Origin: Solen grandis
Lineage: Eukaryota > Mollusca > Bivalvia > Adapedonta > Solenidae
DNA length: 64,000 bases
Reading direction: 5' to 3'
Assembly (NCBI GenBank): GCA_021229015.1
Contig: CM037795.1
Span: 17,794,933-17,858,932 of the forward strand
In this document: positions 24,572-36,839 of the stretch, in pieces
Layout: every line of letters begins with the position of its first letter
Position numbering within the stretch: position 1 is the first letter of the stretch
Position numbers and translations under genes: made by a program
Notes under the pieces: model-generated
What the model saw: only the letters and a program-made list of their open reading frames with translations
What the model was told of the DNA's origin: nothing
Databases searched by the model: none

Positions 24572-25702
24572 AATAGAATTGTGAATATTTAGTTCGCCGT
24601 TTAGAATATAATAATAATTAAGTGAAACAAGTACCTGAAATCAAGCGTCATTTTACTTTAGAACATGAACCTGAAATACTTGTAGATAAATGTAGAAAAA
24701 AGGTGTCGGCGAGTGCTCGTTGATTTACTTAAGTGGTACGTTGTGTACCAGTTGTAAGACCCCACTTCCGAGTCATCTTCTATCTCCTTCCTGGCACCTT
24801 GTACCGTGACTTCTGTTTCACGTTACATTGATGTTTACAAAATCATTGATTATTATCTAGATTATCGCAGGGGAAATTAATTGTACATGTATATGGGTCG
24901 TAAATCCAATAAGAAAGTAAAGGGTGTGTCTAACAGGATATTACATACATGTATTGACAAAATAAATTTTACAAAAAAAAGTTGGTCAAAAGCACATAAA
25001 CTCTCGAGCTGTTATTTCAGATGACTATTTCTTTGTATGTTCAACAAGTTAAAAATGTTTTACTCATCTTATTCCTCCTCGACAAATGTTGCTTTGTATA
25101 AAGATATTATTGCGTCGATGTTAACCCCATCAAAAGTTACCCTATATGACAGACAGATGGAACAAAGACCAGATGAACCTTCGCATTGCTGTTGAAATAA
25201 ATCCACTATCTATTTCAACATTTCAGCAAGTGTAGTAGTGTATGTGATGCACGGGGACATTAGCATTATCGATCTTGCAATGTATTGAATATTGGTATAA
25301 GGACCTTTATGTTCATATAAATATCCATGCTATATTTATGCAATACAAATATGTGGGTGATATGTAAATTGATCTTAACAAACAAACGGTATCTGTCTAA
25401 AAGCCGCCATGACCGAAACACCGCCAAGGAGACGTAAAACAGTAAACCACAAAAAAACATTAATTTTGTAACTATAACTGCTGAACTGCAAATGTCTTTT
25501 ACAAGAAAACATTTTTTGAAATACATGTACATGTATGCCAATCTCATTCAACATGCCAAGGTTGGACTAGTACTTAACTGCTGAAAAACTCAGAAGACAT
25601 TTTATAGAGTATGAAAACTCACAAAGAGCGATCGTGATGTACTTAGAAAACAATGATTTTAAGGCGTTAGGCTGAACCCGCTTATATATAGGAGCATTTG
25701 TG

Positions 25703-25752
25703 TCTTCTTCTTCTTCTTCTTCTTCTTCTTCTTCTTCTTCTTCTTCTTCTTC
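25703..25752 (+). repeat. (TTC)n microsatellite
   Basis: About 16 TTC units. The poly-Glu open frame on the other strand is only this tract. Confidence 0.97.
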
Positions 25753-25970
25753 CTTGTGGATGGGGGATGTTTTACAACACAAAATAACTCACAATTTGCA
25801 CGAACATTTAGCTGAAGAAGCTATATCGAAATGTATACCCCCGCATTAAGACATATATTTTCCTCTTTCCATCATTTTATAGCAAAAAGGGGCCGGGCGG
25901 AGGTATAAAATTATGAATAACGGAATTGAATATAGGTAAGCTTTAATTTAATTTTGATAATTTTTGTCAG

Positions 25971-26143
25971 GTATCGGATATATCAAACGGAAGTACGCAT
26001 GCGCAGTCACGACGACGATGGAGTTGATAAAGACGGGTGACGATAAGATTCGAATTATCACCAAAGGACCCAAGGACATGGATAACGAGGTTACCATTGA
26101 CAACGAGATAGAGGAGGTGGACCCATTTGATAACAAAATCCGA
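25971..26143 (+). CDS. FABP-like exon 2 (173 nt)
   Basis: Acceptor TTTTTGTCAG, donor GTAAGG. Encodes (G)IGYIKRKYA through DPFDNKIR. Confidence 0.88.
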
Positions 26144-28515
26144 GTAAGGCTACTTATAAGTAAGATAAAGTGTCATAATTATACTTAAGGACTTTGAGAC
26201 TTTGGCAACGCAACCATATATATATATATATATATATATAGACGAAAACGAAGAACGAAGTATGAAGGATACCATATATTTACTTTATAAAACTTAGCGA
26301 CTGAAAATATTAAAAAATATTGAAAAGTGTTTGTGTATGTAGTAAGTGCTTTCGTTGTAAAACACATTCCAAATATGTGCGTTTTCATAGTCCTTAATTA
26401 CACAAAAGTCAGCTTGTTTATCTTATGAAACTTACACTTATTCTTTAACGTCGAAAATAGGAGTTTTCCTGGGTTGGACAAGTACTCTGTTTCATGACCC
26501 CTTGTTTTCAAATGTGAGTAAGTTGTCCAGCTTGTTTACGGTAAATCAGTAATTCTTCCTGGGTGCCTCTGTTCAGTCAGGATCTTCCTCTATCTGTAAT
26601 TTGCTGGACAACGCTAAATGACTGTAATACAGTAGCGTGTTCAGTGAACGTAACAGTCGTTAACGTGAGCGGTTGCACCCCTGTTTTATCGTATCGCAGT
26701 GTATAGAATATAAGCAGTGTACCAAATCGTAATTACAACAACAACACTGCCAGTGGCGCCTGTTTAGTACATATGTGTACGAAAGCAAAAGTATGGTATC
26801 ATTTAGACATTTACATATAGTTTTGCATTACATGGTTAACTAAACAATACTATTTCAATAATATAGGAGTATTTTCGGTTTTCAATTGTTTCATCACATA
26901 GTTTATTATAGTCTTAGCATGCTTCGGGAGTTTCGCGAGTTCAATCCCTATCCATATATCTATCTGAAAGATATATATGAACATCACTTCCGGTGTACTC
27001 CCCTACCTGTAATACATGTAGACCATTACACCAGGGTTTCGGCGCTACTCGGTATAATTCGCTGCTTTAAACTAGCCAATCAGTGACTGGTTCAGAACCT
27101 CAAGTTCCAGCATGTTGACAAGGTTTACGAGGAGTGCTCTTTAATTTACGTAGATTTGCGTCTCATTTCGGGGTGAAATGGTCCATGAGCTGGACATTAT
27201 CATTGAAAAGGCGTTAAACTGCTGTCAGTCAATTAGTCTATCAAAACTAGATCCCTGTAAAGACCTCTGTTTAATCCTTACATTGCTGTGGGCACTTCTG
27301 ACTGTCTGTTTGACCATTGTAGACCAAGATCAACCTGCACATCCGTGCAATCTGATCATTGTCTACACTGTTTTCCATTCAGTCAGCAAACTCCATCGAG
27401 CACCCCATTAATAACTAATGGTACAGTCCGAATATAAGAAAGGACAAGTCCAAAAAAGAAATTTAGCATGGAAAGGGTTAAGGAAAGTCATTATTCTGCT
27501 GCCGCTTGTTATTGTACTAACATCCTTACAACATCTGGTACAGTATTATCTTGTTTCAATAGTGTATCCATCGATCAGTTGCTTTCAGCCTCGAAAATAA
27601 AGCAACAGCTGATAACAGCTAATACGTGACTCATCTTCGGAAACCAGCAATGTATGGTAAACGTCATTAAGGAAGCCTTTTTGTTTTCAAGTCACAGACA
27701 TCATTTATTGTTTTAATTTCCATACAACGAACTGACATATGTCGTGTATTATATTTGTAAAGGGCTTTGTTATTTAAAATCACATTTTATTAATTGCTGT
27801 AGCATTACACAAATTCTTAATCCAACAATGTTTGCTGGTAGTGGCTTTACGAATGACGACCATATTAATAATATTCTTATTTATTTTACGATTAAATTGA
27901 AATACTCGGTGATGGAGAACACCACAAAACATTCATGCCCCATGTTCTCAAAAATACTTAAGTACGATATCGGGCTCAAATTTGAGTATCATACTCAAAT
28001 CCCGGCATAGTATGACTCTGAGTATGAAAATAATATACATAAGTACCATTTTCATTTTCGGGTCATGGGGCCATGTTTCCTCCGCCTACTTCCGGTATAC
28101 GTTTGATTTCCACAATCATATCCGGTGGTGCTATCCGAATGTGATTTTCAGAATGAAATGATGACACGGAATTATTCGAGGGCTTCCGATTGCCAGTTGT
28201 GCATTTCGGCAAACCCCGGCGCACTATCACCTGCATGGAGATTTGCGTTTCTGTTCCTCTTGGTCACTTTATTCTGTCCCATTTATTTGCTGCTTTGCCA
28301 TAGAGGAGCAGGAAAAGAAGAAAAACATGAAAAAATGGCTTGAAATCTAAGAACAATAAATCAAATCAAGATATTTGTGAAATAACTTTTTTTTATTCCC
28401 CATGAGACCTCAATGCGCCTGTAAGAGTTATTATTTCCTACTGTATGCACATATATATCACATATACACTTTGTATACATAATTTATGTATGTGTTTAAA
28501 AACGCAAAGTTAAAC

Positions 28516-28556
<41 letters not shown>

Positions 28557-30089
28557 ATTCACATTACACGCTTATGATCTTGAGTACAATTGGCAAATAA
28601 GAAAGAGCAAAGCGCTTTATAGTTGTTCCACTACATGAATACAGTGTCCATGCCCATTTGATTTTCAGGTCAAGGTCACGTGGGAGAAGGAGAAAAAGAC
28701 TATGCGAACAGAGGCTAACCCATTAGAGGGCTCTAAGGCCAAGAAGTCAATAGTAGAAAGAAAGATTGTTGACAACGGAGAATTACTAATGGTTTGTATT
28801 ATTTTCCTTTGACAAAATACATTCAAGCCTGTCTTAAGCGGTCAGTCTAGGGAATGCGTAAAATTGGCCGCGTATCCCAAGTGACCGCTACACGGAGGTC
28901 AAATAAAAGAAATCGTGCATTTTCTTGACTGACTTTATGCAGGTGACCGTTAAGACAGGTTTAACTGTAGTTATATATCATTGCCTAGCCCCCCAGGGCC
29001 TTGATGGCCGAGTGACTTTAGCAGTTATATAATTATGATGGCAGTGTTGAATAAACATAATTACATATACACATGTACATTGTATCTTATTTAAAGGTCA
29101 AAATCAAAATTTTATTTTTGACTGAAGCAGTTAGTACATTCAGATTTTGCATTGATTTGTTAATGGATTTGAACTGAATTTCTTTAAATACTAGTAACGT
29201 TTAGGCTCACGATAAAAAATGCAGGAAATACATTGTAGAGGTCAATGTCAGCCTTTAGAATCGTTGAATGTCCTTCGTCCGTCGTTCGTCCATTCGTAGT
29301 CTAAAATTGGTTCGTTAATGCCCTAGCCTTTTTCTTCCTTAAGCATTGTTTATCAAACTTGGAGACCATGTTAATGGCCATATGATCTGATCGACTAGGA
29401 GTTTCATATATATGGTCCGTTTTTCAAATGTAATATTTGATGTCAACACTCAAACATCAGCATTTATTAAGTACTTAATTATTATTTTACAAGTTTTCGT
29501 CCACATAAATCAAGTTTTGTGAAATTAATCTTAAAGTTTCTAGAGTGCAGCGGAAGTTTAACCTCTCTATAACGCTATATTTAGTTTTTTTGTAGTGACT
29601 TTACACCCGTATATTTTTTTATTATTATTGTCTCCCATGACTGTTTTCTTTGTAAATTTCATTTCCTCATGTGTATTTTGTGATACTGTGTGAATAAAGA
29701 GTATTTCTGTTCTGTTTTGGTAAGCGTAAGAGTCTCATCTTGGTCTTCTTGCAATCTCTAATGTTTGTTATCGAGAGTTTAACAAGTTAAACCGCCCGCT
29801 TGGCTGCTCCGAGCTTAGTGAAACCCTCGATAACAAACATTAACCTATACATAAATAGAGACTGTGACGTCACTAGCTTGCACTAGTCATTCATACCGGT
29901 GTTTTGACACATTGTTGGGGTCTTCTTGATTAATATTCTGACTTTTCATACTCCTTTGTGGTAGGCATTGTATGGTAGGCATTGCATTTCCAGGAATACG
30001 TACACATGTGTTTCTGTTTACAGGAGGTGACTTTACCAAGCGACAACATTGTCTGCAGACGGTACTTCAAAAAGGACGGATCCAGCTGA
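25971..30089 (+). CDS. Intracellular lipid-binding protein, FABP/CRABP family (exons 2-4; exon 1 not found)
   Basis: Small cytosolic beta-barrel proteins of this family carry fatty acids or retinoids. CDS join: 25971-26143, 28669-28791, 30024-30089, with TGA at 30087-30089. Exon 2 is 173 nt, the length typical of this gene family, and starts in phase 1 inside a Gly codon; the later introns are phase 0. Exon 2 matches the GVG(F/Y)..RK pattern (GIGYIKRKYA) followed by TGDDKIRIIT and the acidic strand-turn DNEIEEVDPFDNKIR. Exon 3 gives VKVTWEKEKKTMRTE and IVERKIVDNGELLM; exon 4 gives EVTLPSDNIVCRRYFKKD. The Arg of the C-terminal R-x-Y carboxylate-binding motif is kept, but the Tyr position appears to be Phe (R-Y-F). 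Exon 3 has 41 codons, about seven more than usual. About 25 N-terminal residues (the F-x-G-K-W strand) are missing. The 35-bp GTAAG..CAG interval before exon 2 (25936-25970) is too short for a normal intron. Which family member it is cannot be told. Confidence 0.88.
26215..26240 (+). repeat. (TA)n microsatellite
   Basis: About 12 TA units in FABP-like intron 2. Confidence 0.95.
26535..26650 (+). mobile_element. SINE 3' part
   Basis: TGCCTCTGTTCAGTCAGGAT, ATCTGTAATTTGCTGGACAA and AATGACTGTAATACAGTAG parallel the copy at 16295. Confidence 0.6.
27271..27481 (-). mobile_element. MITE-B copy 2
   Basis: Reverse orientation. Plus-strand ends are TTAATCCTTACATTGCTGTG and TTTAGCATGGAAAGGGTTAA. It matches the complement of 36840-37044 along its whole length. 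Confidence 0.85.
27940..28075. mobile_element. Foldback-like repeat F, copy 1
   Basis: AAAATACTTAAGTACGATAT, GGCTCAAATTTGAGTATCAT and ACTCAAATCCC are shared with 38488-38615. The copy is palindromic in layout and diverged. Confidence 0.6.
28158..28343 (+). CDS. Candidate 61-residue single-pass membrane protein
   Basis: ATG at 28158 (a second ATG follows at once at 28161) to TGA at 28341-28343, with AATAAA at 28355-28360 only 11 bases past the stop. The frame has a Cys pair, DCQLC, at residues 11-15. One strongly hydrophobic segment follows around residues 27-47 (WRFAFLFLLVTLFCPIYLLL), then a charged tail, HRGAGKEEKHEKMA. It lies in sense orientation inside FABP-like intron 2. An acceptor-like GATTTTCAG ends at 28151 just before it, so it could also be a terminal exon of another transcript. 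The Cys pair plus helix faintly recalls BRI3/LITAF-type membrane proteins, but the second Cys pair of those families is absent, so I assign no function. A processed retrocopy is another possibility. Confidence 0.35.
   Translation: MMTRNYSRASDCQLCISANPGALSPAWRFAFLFLLVTLFCPIYLLLCHRGAGKEEKHEKMA
28518..28553 (+). repeat. (CT)n microsatellite
   Basis: About 18 CT units, 116 bases before FABP-like exon 3. Confidence 0.97.
28669..28791 (+). CDS. FABP-like exon 3
   Basis: Acceptor GATTTTCAG, donor GTTTGT. Forty-one codons, VKVTWEKEK through DNGELLM, phase 0 at both ends. Confidence 0.88.
29755..29845. repeat. Inverted repeat / stem-loop
   Basis: AATGTTTGTTATCGAG (about 29759) and CTCGATAACAAACATT (about 29828) are perfect inverted arms around a GC-richer loop. 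It is in FABP-like intron 3, just after a GTGTGAATAAAGAG stretch (29688) that resembles a transcript end. Confidence 0.75.
30024..30089 (+). CDS. FABP-like exon 4 and stop
   Basis: Acceptor CTGTTTACAG. Twenty-one codons EVTLPSDNIVCRRYFKKD... then TGA. I could not place the poly(A) signal with confidence; AATAAA first appears near 31325. Confidence 0.86.
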   Translation, partial: EVTLPSDNIVCRRYFKKDGSS

Positions 30090-32202
30090 TAAAATCACGA
30101 AGCATTTAGGAACCAATTTCATGTGATTTTATCTGTTATAACTGAGTATTTTTTTTTTTAATTTATTTATATTTGTGCACAAACATGATTGTTCGAATTT
30201 TTAACTTTAGTTTTTGGGCATTATTTAAGTAAACACATAATTCATTTGAGTGTTAAACGATTGAATTTACTATTTAAAGAAAATGGGCTATTTTAATATA
30301 ATTATACACATGTTCATTAATTCAATTTTTGCTAAGTTTTTGATCAAAGTGACAAAAGTCTGACGTGCATATTTTTTTTTTTTTTTTTTTTGTAGTTTTG
30401 TCACCTATAGGTTGTATGAATTAATACATACGAGTATAGGTAACATTGTTTGGAAGGGATGTATTTGTCCGACTTGGCAGGTTCCATAGGATCACCAAAA
30501 ATAATGTGTATTCATATATATAACTTTTTGCTAATTTGTATATAATTATATCAGGGCATTATGATCTTTGTTCATTGATAAAAGCATAGACCATTTAACC
30601 AGGGTTCGGAAATACTCGGTATAATTTGATGATTTAAACTGACCAATCAGTGACCAGGGAAAAATGCCATGTGTATACTTATTTCTCATTGAACAATTAT
30701 GGAATTTTACTTCAGCTTAATCACAGGTATTTTGGTACACAACGTGGTCACGTGGTAACTCAGTGTGGCAGTGATTGATGCGGGGCCAAGTTTGATAGCT
30801 AATTGGAAATCCTCGATTAATTCCATACATAGATCTTCAAAGCCGAAATGTTTGGAATGCTCGCCGAAAATCAGTCGTAACTAATAGTTCATTTCCGGAG
30901 AATATTTAATGCATTACTTGCTATTTACATGAGTAAAATACAATTGTTTAAATTATCAGAAATTGGGCATTAGTTCATGCGTGTAAGGGGAGATTACACT
31001 GCATAGAAATATAACTCCATATCGTTTGATGTATAACATATCGTTACATAAATTGTGATAGTTGCGTGCTTAGCTTCAGGGTTTTCAATTCTTTCCATGC
31101 ATGGTTGATCAGCTGATGAATGTTTAATTCCACTGTAGATAATATATAAAGTTACTACGTATGTTGCAGAAGGCAGACTTGTAATACTTTAAGTACCTTT
31201 TTGAGTGGATTGCTGGCCGGTAACGATCGGAGGGATGGGATGTTGAGAGACAGTCTGGCATCGTTTATCTGTTCACACGACCTGTGTATTCTCCTTAGAT
31301 ATGTGTTGTCAATTATTATCAACAAATAAATCCCAATATCTATTAAATGTATACAAGCCAACGGTTATACGTTATTCATAGTTTTAACTGTATTAAGGGA
31401 CATCTAAGCATTTTCAAGGCGCCGCCATGTATGTTGGTTCACATACATTTTGCCTTAGGATCATAAACTATCAAAATTTATAAACGTTATTTCTCGAAAG
31501 ACCTTTGAAAGCCCACTTTATTAGCCGCAGTTTACCGATGCTCCTTAACGTGGCTAGATCGATGACAAATACACACGAGATACAGTGTGCGAAAATTGAA
31601 ACTCTTATGTTTGCTAAACGTTGAATTATTTAAAACTAAATTCTGGGACTGGGTGTATGGTTTGATATGATTAGGAACATCCGAACTGACTACCCGTCCG
31701 AAAGCTGTTTTCTTGTGCAGGAATATTAACTTCTATGCCAGTCTTTTTAATCCGCGTGTACATATAGTTGGGTTGTTTGGATATTTGGATTCTAAACGAG
31801 TGTATGTATGTAAATTAAATGTAACAATCAAAAGCTACGCGTTGAGATATTCAGTCTGATAACCGCTCTATAGTTCGTGTATTGCATATATATTGTCATT
31901 TCAATACTACTGAATAACGATACGTTTTATTTACCTTGGCTAATTCAATCTTACTTAATAAATACATCAATATACACTTTCATAAAAGAAGTTACAACAT
32001 AACCTATAAGCAAATTTATTCAATCAATATATGCTCGTACTTTGTTTTCATTCTCTGCTGGTCTTTTGCAATATTTGTTTGTATATACTCAATACACATA
32101 AATGCTCACTATAATCGGTTCTTATGAAGTTTATATTGTTAATCAGTGCAATGAATGACATTTCTTGTGAATTCTGCAATAAAATGATAAAAATACATGT
32201 TG

Positions 32203-32360
32203 TTTGTTTGGATTTAACGTCCCATCGACAATATTTCAGTCACGCTGTGAGACTTTTGGTGCTTCCGCTGCCTCACTGAGAGTTTGAACATTGCGTACAA
32301 CAAAAGGACCAAATTCCACACAGTGATCTCCCTTGCAATGTAAGGGGATGTAACTACTGC
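32203..32360 (-). mobile_element. SINE copy
   Basis: The plus strand begins GGATTTAACGTCCCATCGAC and continues AATATTTCAGTCACGC, the complement of the conserved SINE tail. The 100-codon minus-strand open frame at 32236-32538 runs through it. Confidence 0.6.
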
Positions 32361-32662
32361 GTTGAGTTTGACAAAGGACATGATCACATAGGGCTCGAAG
32401 TTGAAAGGGACGAATCACATCTATAATGGTAACATTCAAACCATAGACCGCTTCCGGAAGTTTTCTATGACTCCCGGTGGTGGCGCTGCAAAATTTGGTA
32501 GATATTCGCGCACCTTGCGGAGTCAGCGGTCCCTTCAAATAATTATATCTATGTTCAAACTCCGGCGCTCATCAATCACGAGATCTCTGTGAGATCTCCT
32601 GCATGCTTGTTGAAAGTGGCCAATAAAGCAAATATATCAATATCTGTGGTATATTTGTTTGT

Positions 32663-32880
32663 ATATTGGGTTTAACGTATTATACTTCAGTATCACGCCG
32701 TAGACACGTGGCATGATACCACAGCCAATCACAGATTATCCTGACACCGGGCTAACCAGTCCTGTAACTACCTTTATATTCAGAGCACCAAGCAAGATAG
32801 GTATACCAGTACCATTTTTACGACTTTGGTGTGCCGCGGTCAGGGATCGAACTACGACCTTCCAAATTCCTGGATGGAAG
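32663..32880 (-). mobile_element. SINE copy with tRNA-like head
   Basis: Plus strand: GGGTTTAACGTATTATACTT, CGTGGCATGATACCACAGCC, CCGGGCTAACCAGTCCTG, and at the right end CAGGGATCGAACTACGACCT, the complement of a B-box region. Confidence 0.68.
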
Positions 32881-34669
32881 CTATTATCTGTCGGTATTTT
32901 CAAAATGATGATTCTTACAAATTGAGTAAATGCCGTTTGTATTTATTAAAACACTTAAAATGGGGGCGCTAAAAAGGCATATCCTGCAAACAGCAAAGTA
33001 TGCACTGCAAATGATAATCATCGTGTTTAATGTATGATCATTATAACTGAAAATATTTTTCAGAACATGCAGAAATGTATATAATAAACACAAATCTGCA
33101 ATAAAATTATCGATCTGCCAAATTATCCATAAATCATAAATAATCCGAACAAGTTAATTACGAGAATAACGAGCATCGCGTGGAATCGCAGTTCTGAACC
33201 GGAGCAGTATGGCTTCAACTTGGGACTGATTGACAGTTTGTCAAAGCTATCAAGCATAAGCAAATAATCCAATGTATCTTACTTTCCGTAGGATATCGGG
33301 ATTGTTTAGAAGGAAGTTAAAGGAATTAAGTTTGAAAATCACTCCAGCTTCATTTGTTTGCAACGGTAATGAAAACATGTTAATCACATCACAATTTTTT
33401 TTCTGCTTGCGGTTTCCCAAAGTTAACATGAATTGTGGGGAAAAACATACAAGCAGTTTAAATTGTTGGTCCGTGTATGTACATGGTCCCTTGTTCTGGT
33501 ACTCTTGCTTCAATTCGTGAAAGCTAAATTCAAACTTAAAGTCCATTTCTCGGTACTTATACTCGATTATTAGCCAAGTCTTGAACAAATCAGTAATTAT
33601 AAACTGGACACGCCTTCCTACTAAAAGAAAAATTTACTATGAATTGTACTTACCGGTATACCATCGCAATGGAAATACAGTGATTTCTAACCTTGAATTG
33701 TAGTATGTCATCGAAACTTCTCTTTTTAAACCAGTAAACAGTATTATTTTTAAAAGCCAATGCAATTTTATGATACGTTTATAATATTAAGATTTGTTAT
33801 TGTAACATTGGACGGGGCAACGCACTGGTACCTTTGATTTAAACAAAGCCGTTAGAATTCTGGTTTTAATAGCTCCAGATATTTTCCTCGAAATTCGGAT
33901 TATTGGCTTACATGTTACTAAGAGGGCAATATTTATTGGAAGTTAAATTGTCAACTGATTTAGTCAAAAATACTCACACTTAAGCCACATATGTCATCAT
34001 TGTGGTATCCCATATCGAAAATACTTAACAATGAAATTGTACGTTGCTTGTCAGTTTATTGAGTAGCTATTTTTTGTCAACTAAGTATTTTGTATACCTA
34101 CATGTTTTGTTGTTGTTGTCCTGAATTGTACCGTCGCTGCGACAAGATTTCAATCATATGGCAGGTGGAGGAAGACCCAGAATCCGGCTAGACCACTGAC
34201 TTACCGCAAGCCTGCTGGAAAGTGTAAGGTATGAAACGCAGGCGACTTACGTGAAATTTCACGGCTGGATTTGAATTGCATTTATAGTCAATCGGATCAA
34301 GGTCAGCTGAGCTGGGTTTTGTTGTACTTGATGTTTTGTTAGGAGTGTTTTAAGTACATATGCAGCCTGCATGGGGAAAAGTTTTGAGGTCAGTATGGTC
34401 AAAGATCTAAAACCAAAAGATACGCTACTTACATAAGCCCATGGAGAGAAATCTCTCTTGCAGCCGCAGAAATGACATTATCTTGATTGCCATTACCATT
34501 TAAACAGCATTTACCGTCAGCTATATAATCATTCGGTGAGTAAATCTTTAAATAACCGTGAATACATTTTCTTCGTAGAATATTATTTAGCTTTCCTAAA
34601 CTCAGGAATGATGCAGTATAAAGTGGAAATAAAATAACACACAACTAATTGCACATTATATAAAAAAAA

Positions 34670-35150
34670 ATAATAAAGGGAGATAATAAAAACAGATTTG
34701 GTAGAGTTCTAGTTCTTAGTCACAGCAATTTTCTTAGTTGTCATCTACTAATATATGAAGTTTCAAGTGAATACTTTGTTTGTTTTTAAGTATTTCGTAA
34801 AGAAGTTATTCTCTGGACAGAAATCCATTGTTAATTAAATAAAGGGAGATAATTCAAAAATTGATCAAGGTAGAGTCATAGTTCTTGATTACTGTGCTTC
34901 CCAATCTCGCCTTCTATTTAGTTTAAGTTTCAAGTAACACCTTTTATAGTTTATACCCATGACAAAAAAGTGAAGAAAAAAAATAAAAGGGGAGATATTT
35001 AAAAATTGGGCCAGGTAGAGTTCTTAGACACTGCACTTCTAGTCGCATTCTATTCATATATGAAGTTTAAAGTCTAAACCTTGAATAGTTTTCAAGTTAT
35101 GGCCAATGTTAAAGAGTCTTTCAAACAAACAAACAAAGGCAAAACCAATA
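34670..35150. repeat. Three ~165-bp tandem units
   Basis: AATAAAGGGAGATAAT (34672 and 34840) and AAAAGGGGAGATATT (34985) each start a unit containing GGTAGAGTTCT and TATGAAGTTTCAAGT-like text. The end at 35100-35170 has CAAGTTATGGCCAATG and GATCTTGGGGACATGG. Confidence 0.75.
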
Positions 35151-35319
35151 TGCCCCCAATCACTGATCTTGGGGACATGGAAAGAATGAATGAATGGTAT
35201 GAGAAATAAACATTCAAAAAAATGCATAAAAGGTTGAGCACACTAATGAGACCAACTCTAACAATAATAGTGATAATAATAATATTTCAGTCATTAGGAG
35301 ATTGTGTCTACTTGAGACA

Positions 35320-35530
35320 TACACAGTGCTGCCACACTGCAGTATCCTGCCATAGACATGCGCCACTCACATTATCCTGACCCCAGACCAACCATTCCTG
35401 GAACTACCCTTTACTGCTGCCCGCCGAAAAAAGGGGGCCTATACTAGTACTAGTTTTAACAACTTTAGTCTGTCACGCTCTGGGATTGAATCCACAACCT
35501 CCTGCTACCAAGGCACCCAAACCAACATTA
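35320..35530 (-). mobile_element. SINE copy (diverged)
   Basis: CACTGCAGTATCCTGCCATA, TTATCCTGACCCCAGACCAA and GGGATTGAATCCACAACCTC (B-box complement) follow the same order as at 32663. Confidence 0.55.
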
Positions 35531-36207
35531 ATTGAGTCATTTGGTGAGAGAAGCTAGAGTTCAACTTGTCAGAGACTGCCTCTAATGAGCAGCCAACATG
35601 TTCTCGGGTTCCAGAGGAGATTTGACGTCCATTTAAAAGCCAAATGACTCCTTTCTCTTATTCTCTTGACTGGTTTCTTAAGACATGCTTAGAAATTTTT
35701 AAAGGGGAGTTTATTTGGTCAAAATGAACGGGTTTTGCGCCTTGATGAGATTGTAGCCCTTGTGAATAAGTATTTGAAGTTTGATGACAGTAGTGTTTAT
35801 AGTTTAGAAGTTATAGCCGAGGTTGAAGTTTTTCCCGATGCCAACGATGCTGCTGCTGATGACATCAGTAATAACAATACCATGACTTTTTCCTTTGAAA
35901 AACAGCTGAGCCAAAAATGAGGAAAATATGTAGGAAAGAAATGGAATAGACATGATAACAAATAACAAAATCATATAATTAAGTTTTAATTTTAGTATAT
36001 ATGACAAAAGGAATTTTCATAAAAATGATCTCCACATAATAAAGACTTTCCCTATTTTTTGTCTACAAAAAATCACACACAGTTAGGTTACAATTTGCAT
36101 ATTTCACTGGTAGACCTGTACAAATGTATATGAAATATTCTGTTTATATCAATACAACATTTTCACCAATATACAACCATTTCTCACAAGAAAATACTTT
36201 AAAATAT

Positions 36208-36277
36208 TATGCTCATTGAACCTCAATCTCACTCTATCTATATAGAAAATTCAGACATGGATGTTCAATGAGCATGA
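36208..36277. repeat. Short inverted repeat
   Basis: TGCTCATTGAAC near 36210 and GTTCAATGAGCA near 36263 are exact inverted arms separated by about 40 bases. Confidence 0.7.
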
Positions 36278-36839
36278 TATAATAGGTATATATATTCTTT
36301 TATTTAATGCTTTTCAGTGGACTATAGGGAAACATCACTGTGTGAACCAGTGAATATCACCATTTTCATAATTTTCACTCTGGAACTTCAGCTTACATTA
36401 TAAAATGATCGGAGCATCATTTGTGCTGGGTTTTATGCAAGAAAAAATAACGTCACCCACGATAGGTAATCCCTCCAAATTTGACGTCTTTTGTGAATAA
36501 CACAGCTAATTTCTGGCCTTAAAAGCATTAAATAAAAAGAAAAATTGTTCGTTTCAGTGAAAGATTGATGTATAATTTCATTCGTGAACATAAAATGATG
36601 CATTTTCACTTGTGGCTTCACCACTTGTGAAAATATCACTTTTTATGTTCACTCAGTGAAATTATTAATCGATCTTACACCAAACACAAACAATTATCCT
36701 CTATATATCACTTTTCTTATAAATTACACATTTTTCCTTGTTATTTATCTCATTATGAAAAAAAAACACATACACAAAACAAAAAAAATGCCTTTTTTTA
36801 AAATCTAACATTTTCTATACCACACATTTCTAAATTTTC

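Noticed and set aside
25567..25782. Poly-Glu protein on the minus strand
   Set aside because: It is the (TTC)n microsatellite read on the other strand.
25936..25970. GTAAG...TCAG interval just before FABP-like exon 2 as an intron, with ATG at about 25913 as start
   Set aside because: Thirty-five bases is too short for an animal intron, and the upstream peptide lacks the family's N-terminal strand.
26020..26143. Met in exon 2 (MELIKTGDDK) as the true start of the lipid-binding protein
   Set aside because: It would drop the RK-containing helix and half the barrel. The exon border and phase fit the full family structure instead.
29650..29700. GTGTGAATAAAGAG as the end of the lipid-binding gene
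   Set aside because: It lies in intron 3, before the clearly homologous exon 4. At most it is a cryptic or inserted transcript end.
32236..32538. 100-codon minus-strand frame with fairly protein-like composition
   Set aside because: The distal half overlaps a SINE copy with the conserved tail. The remainder has no motif I recognise.
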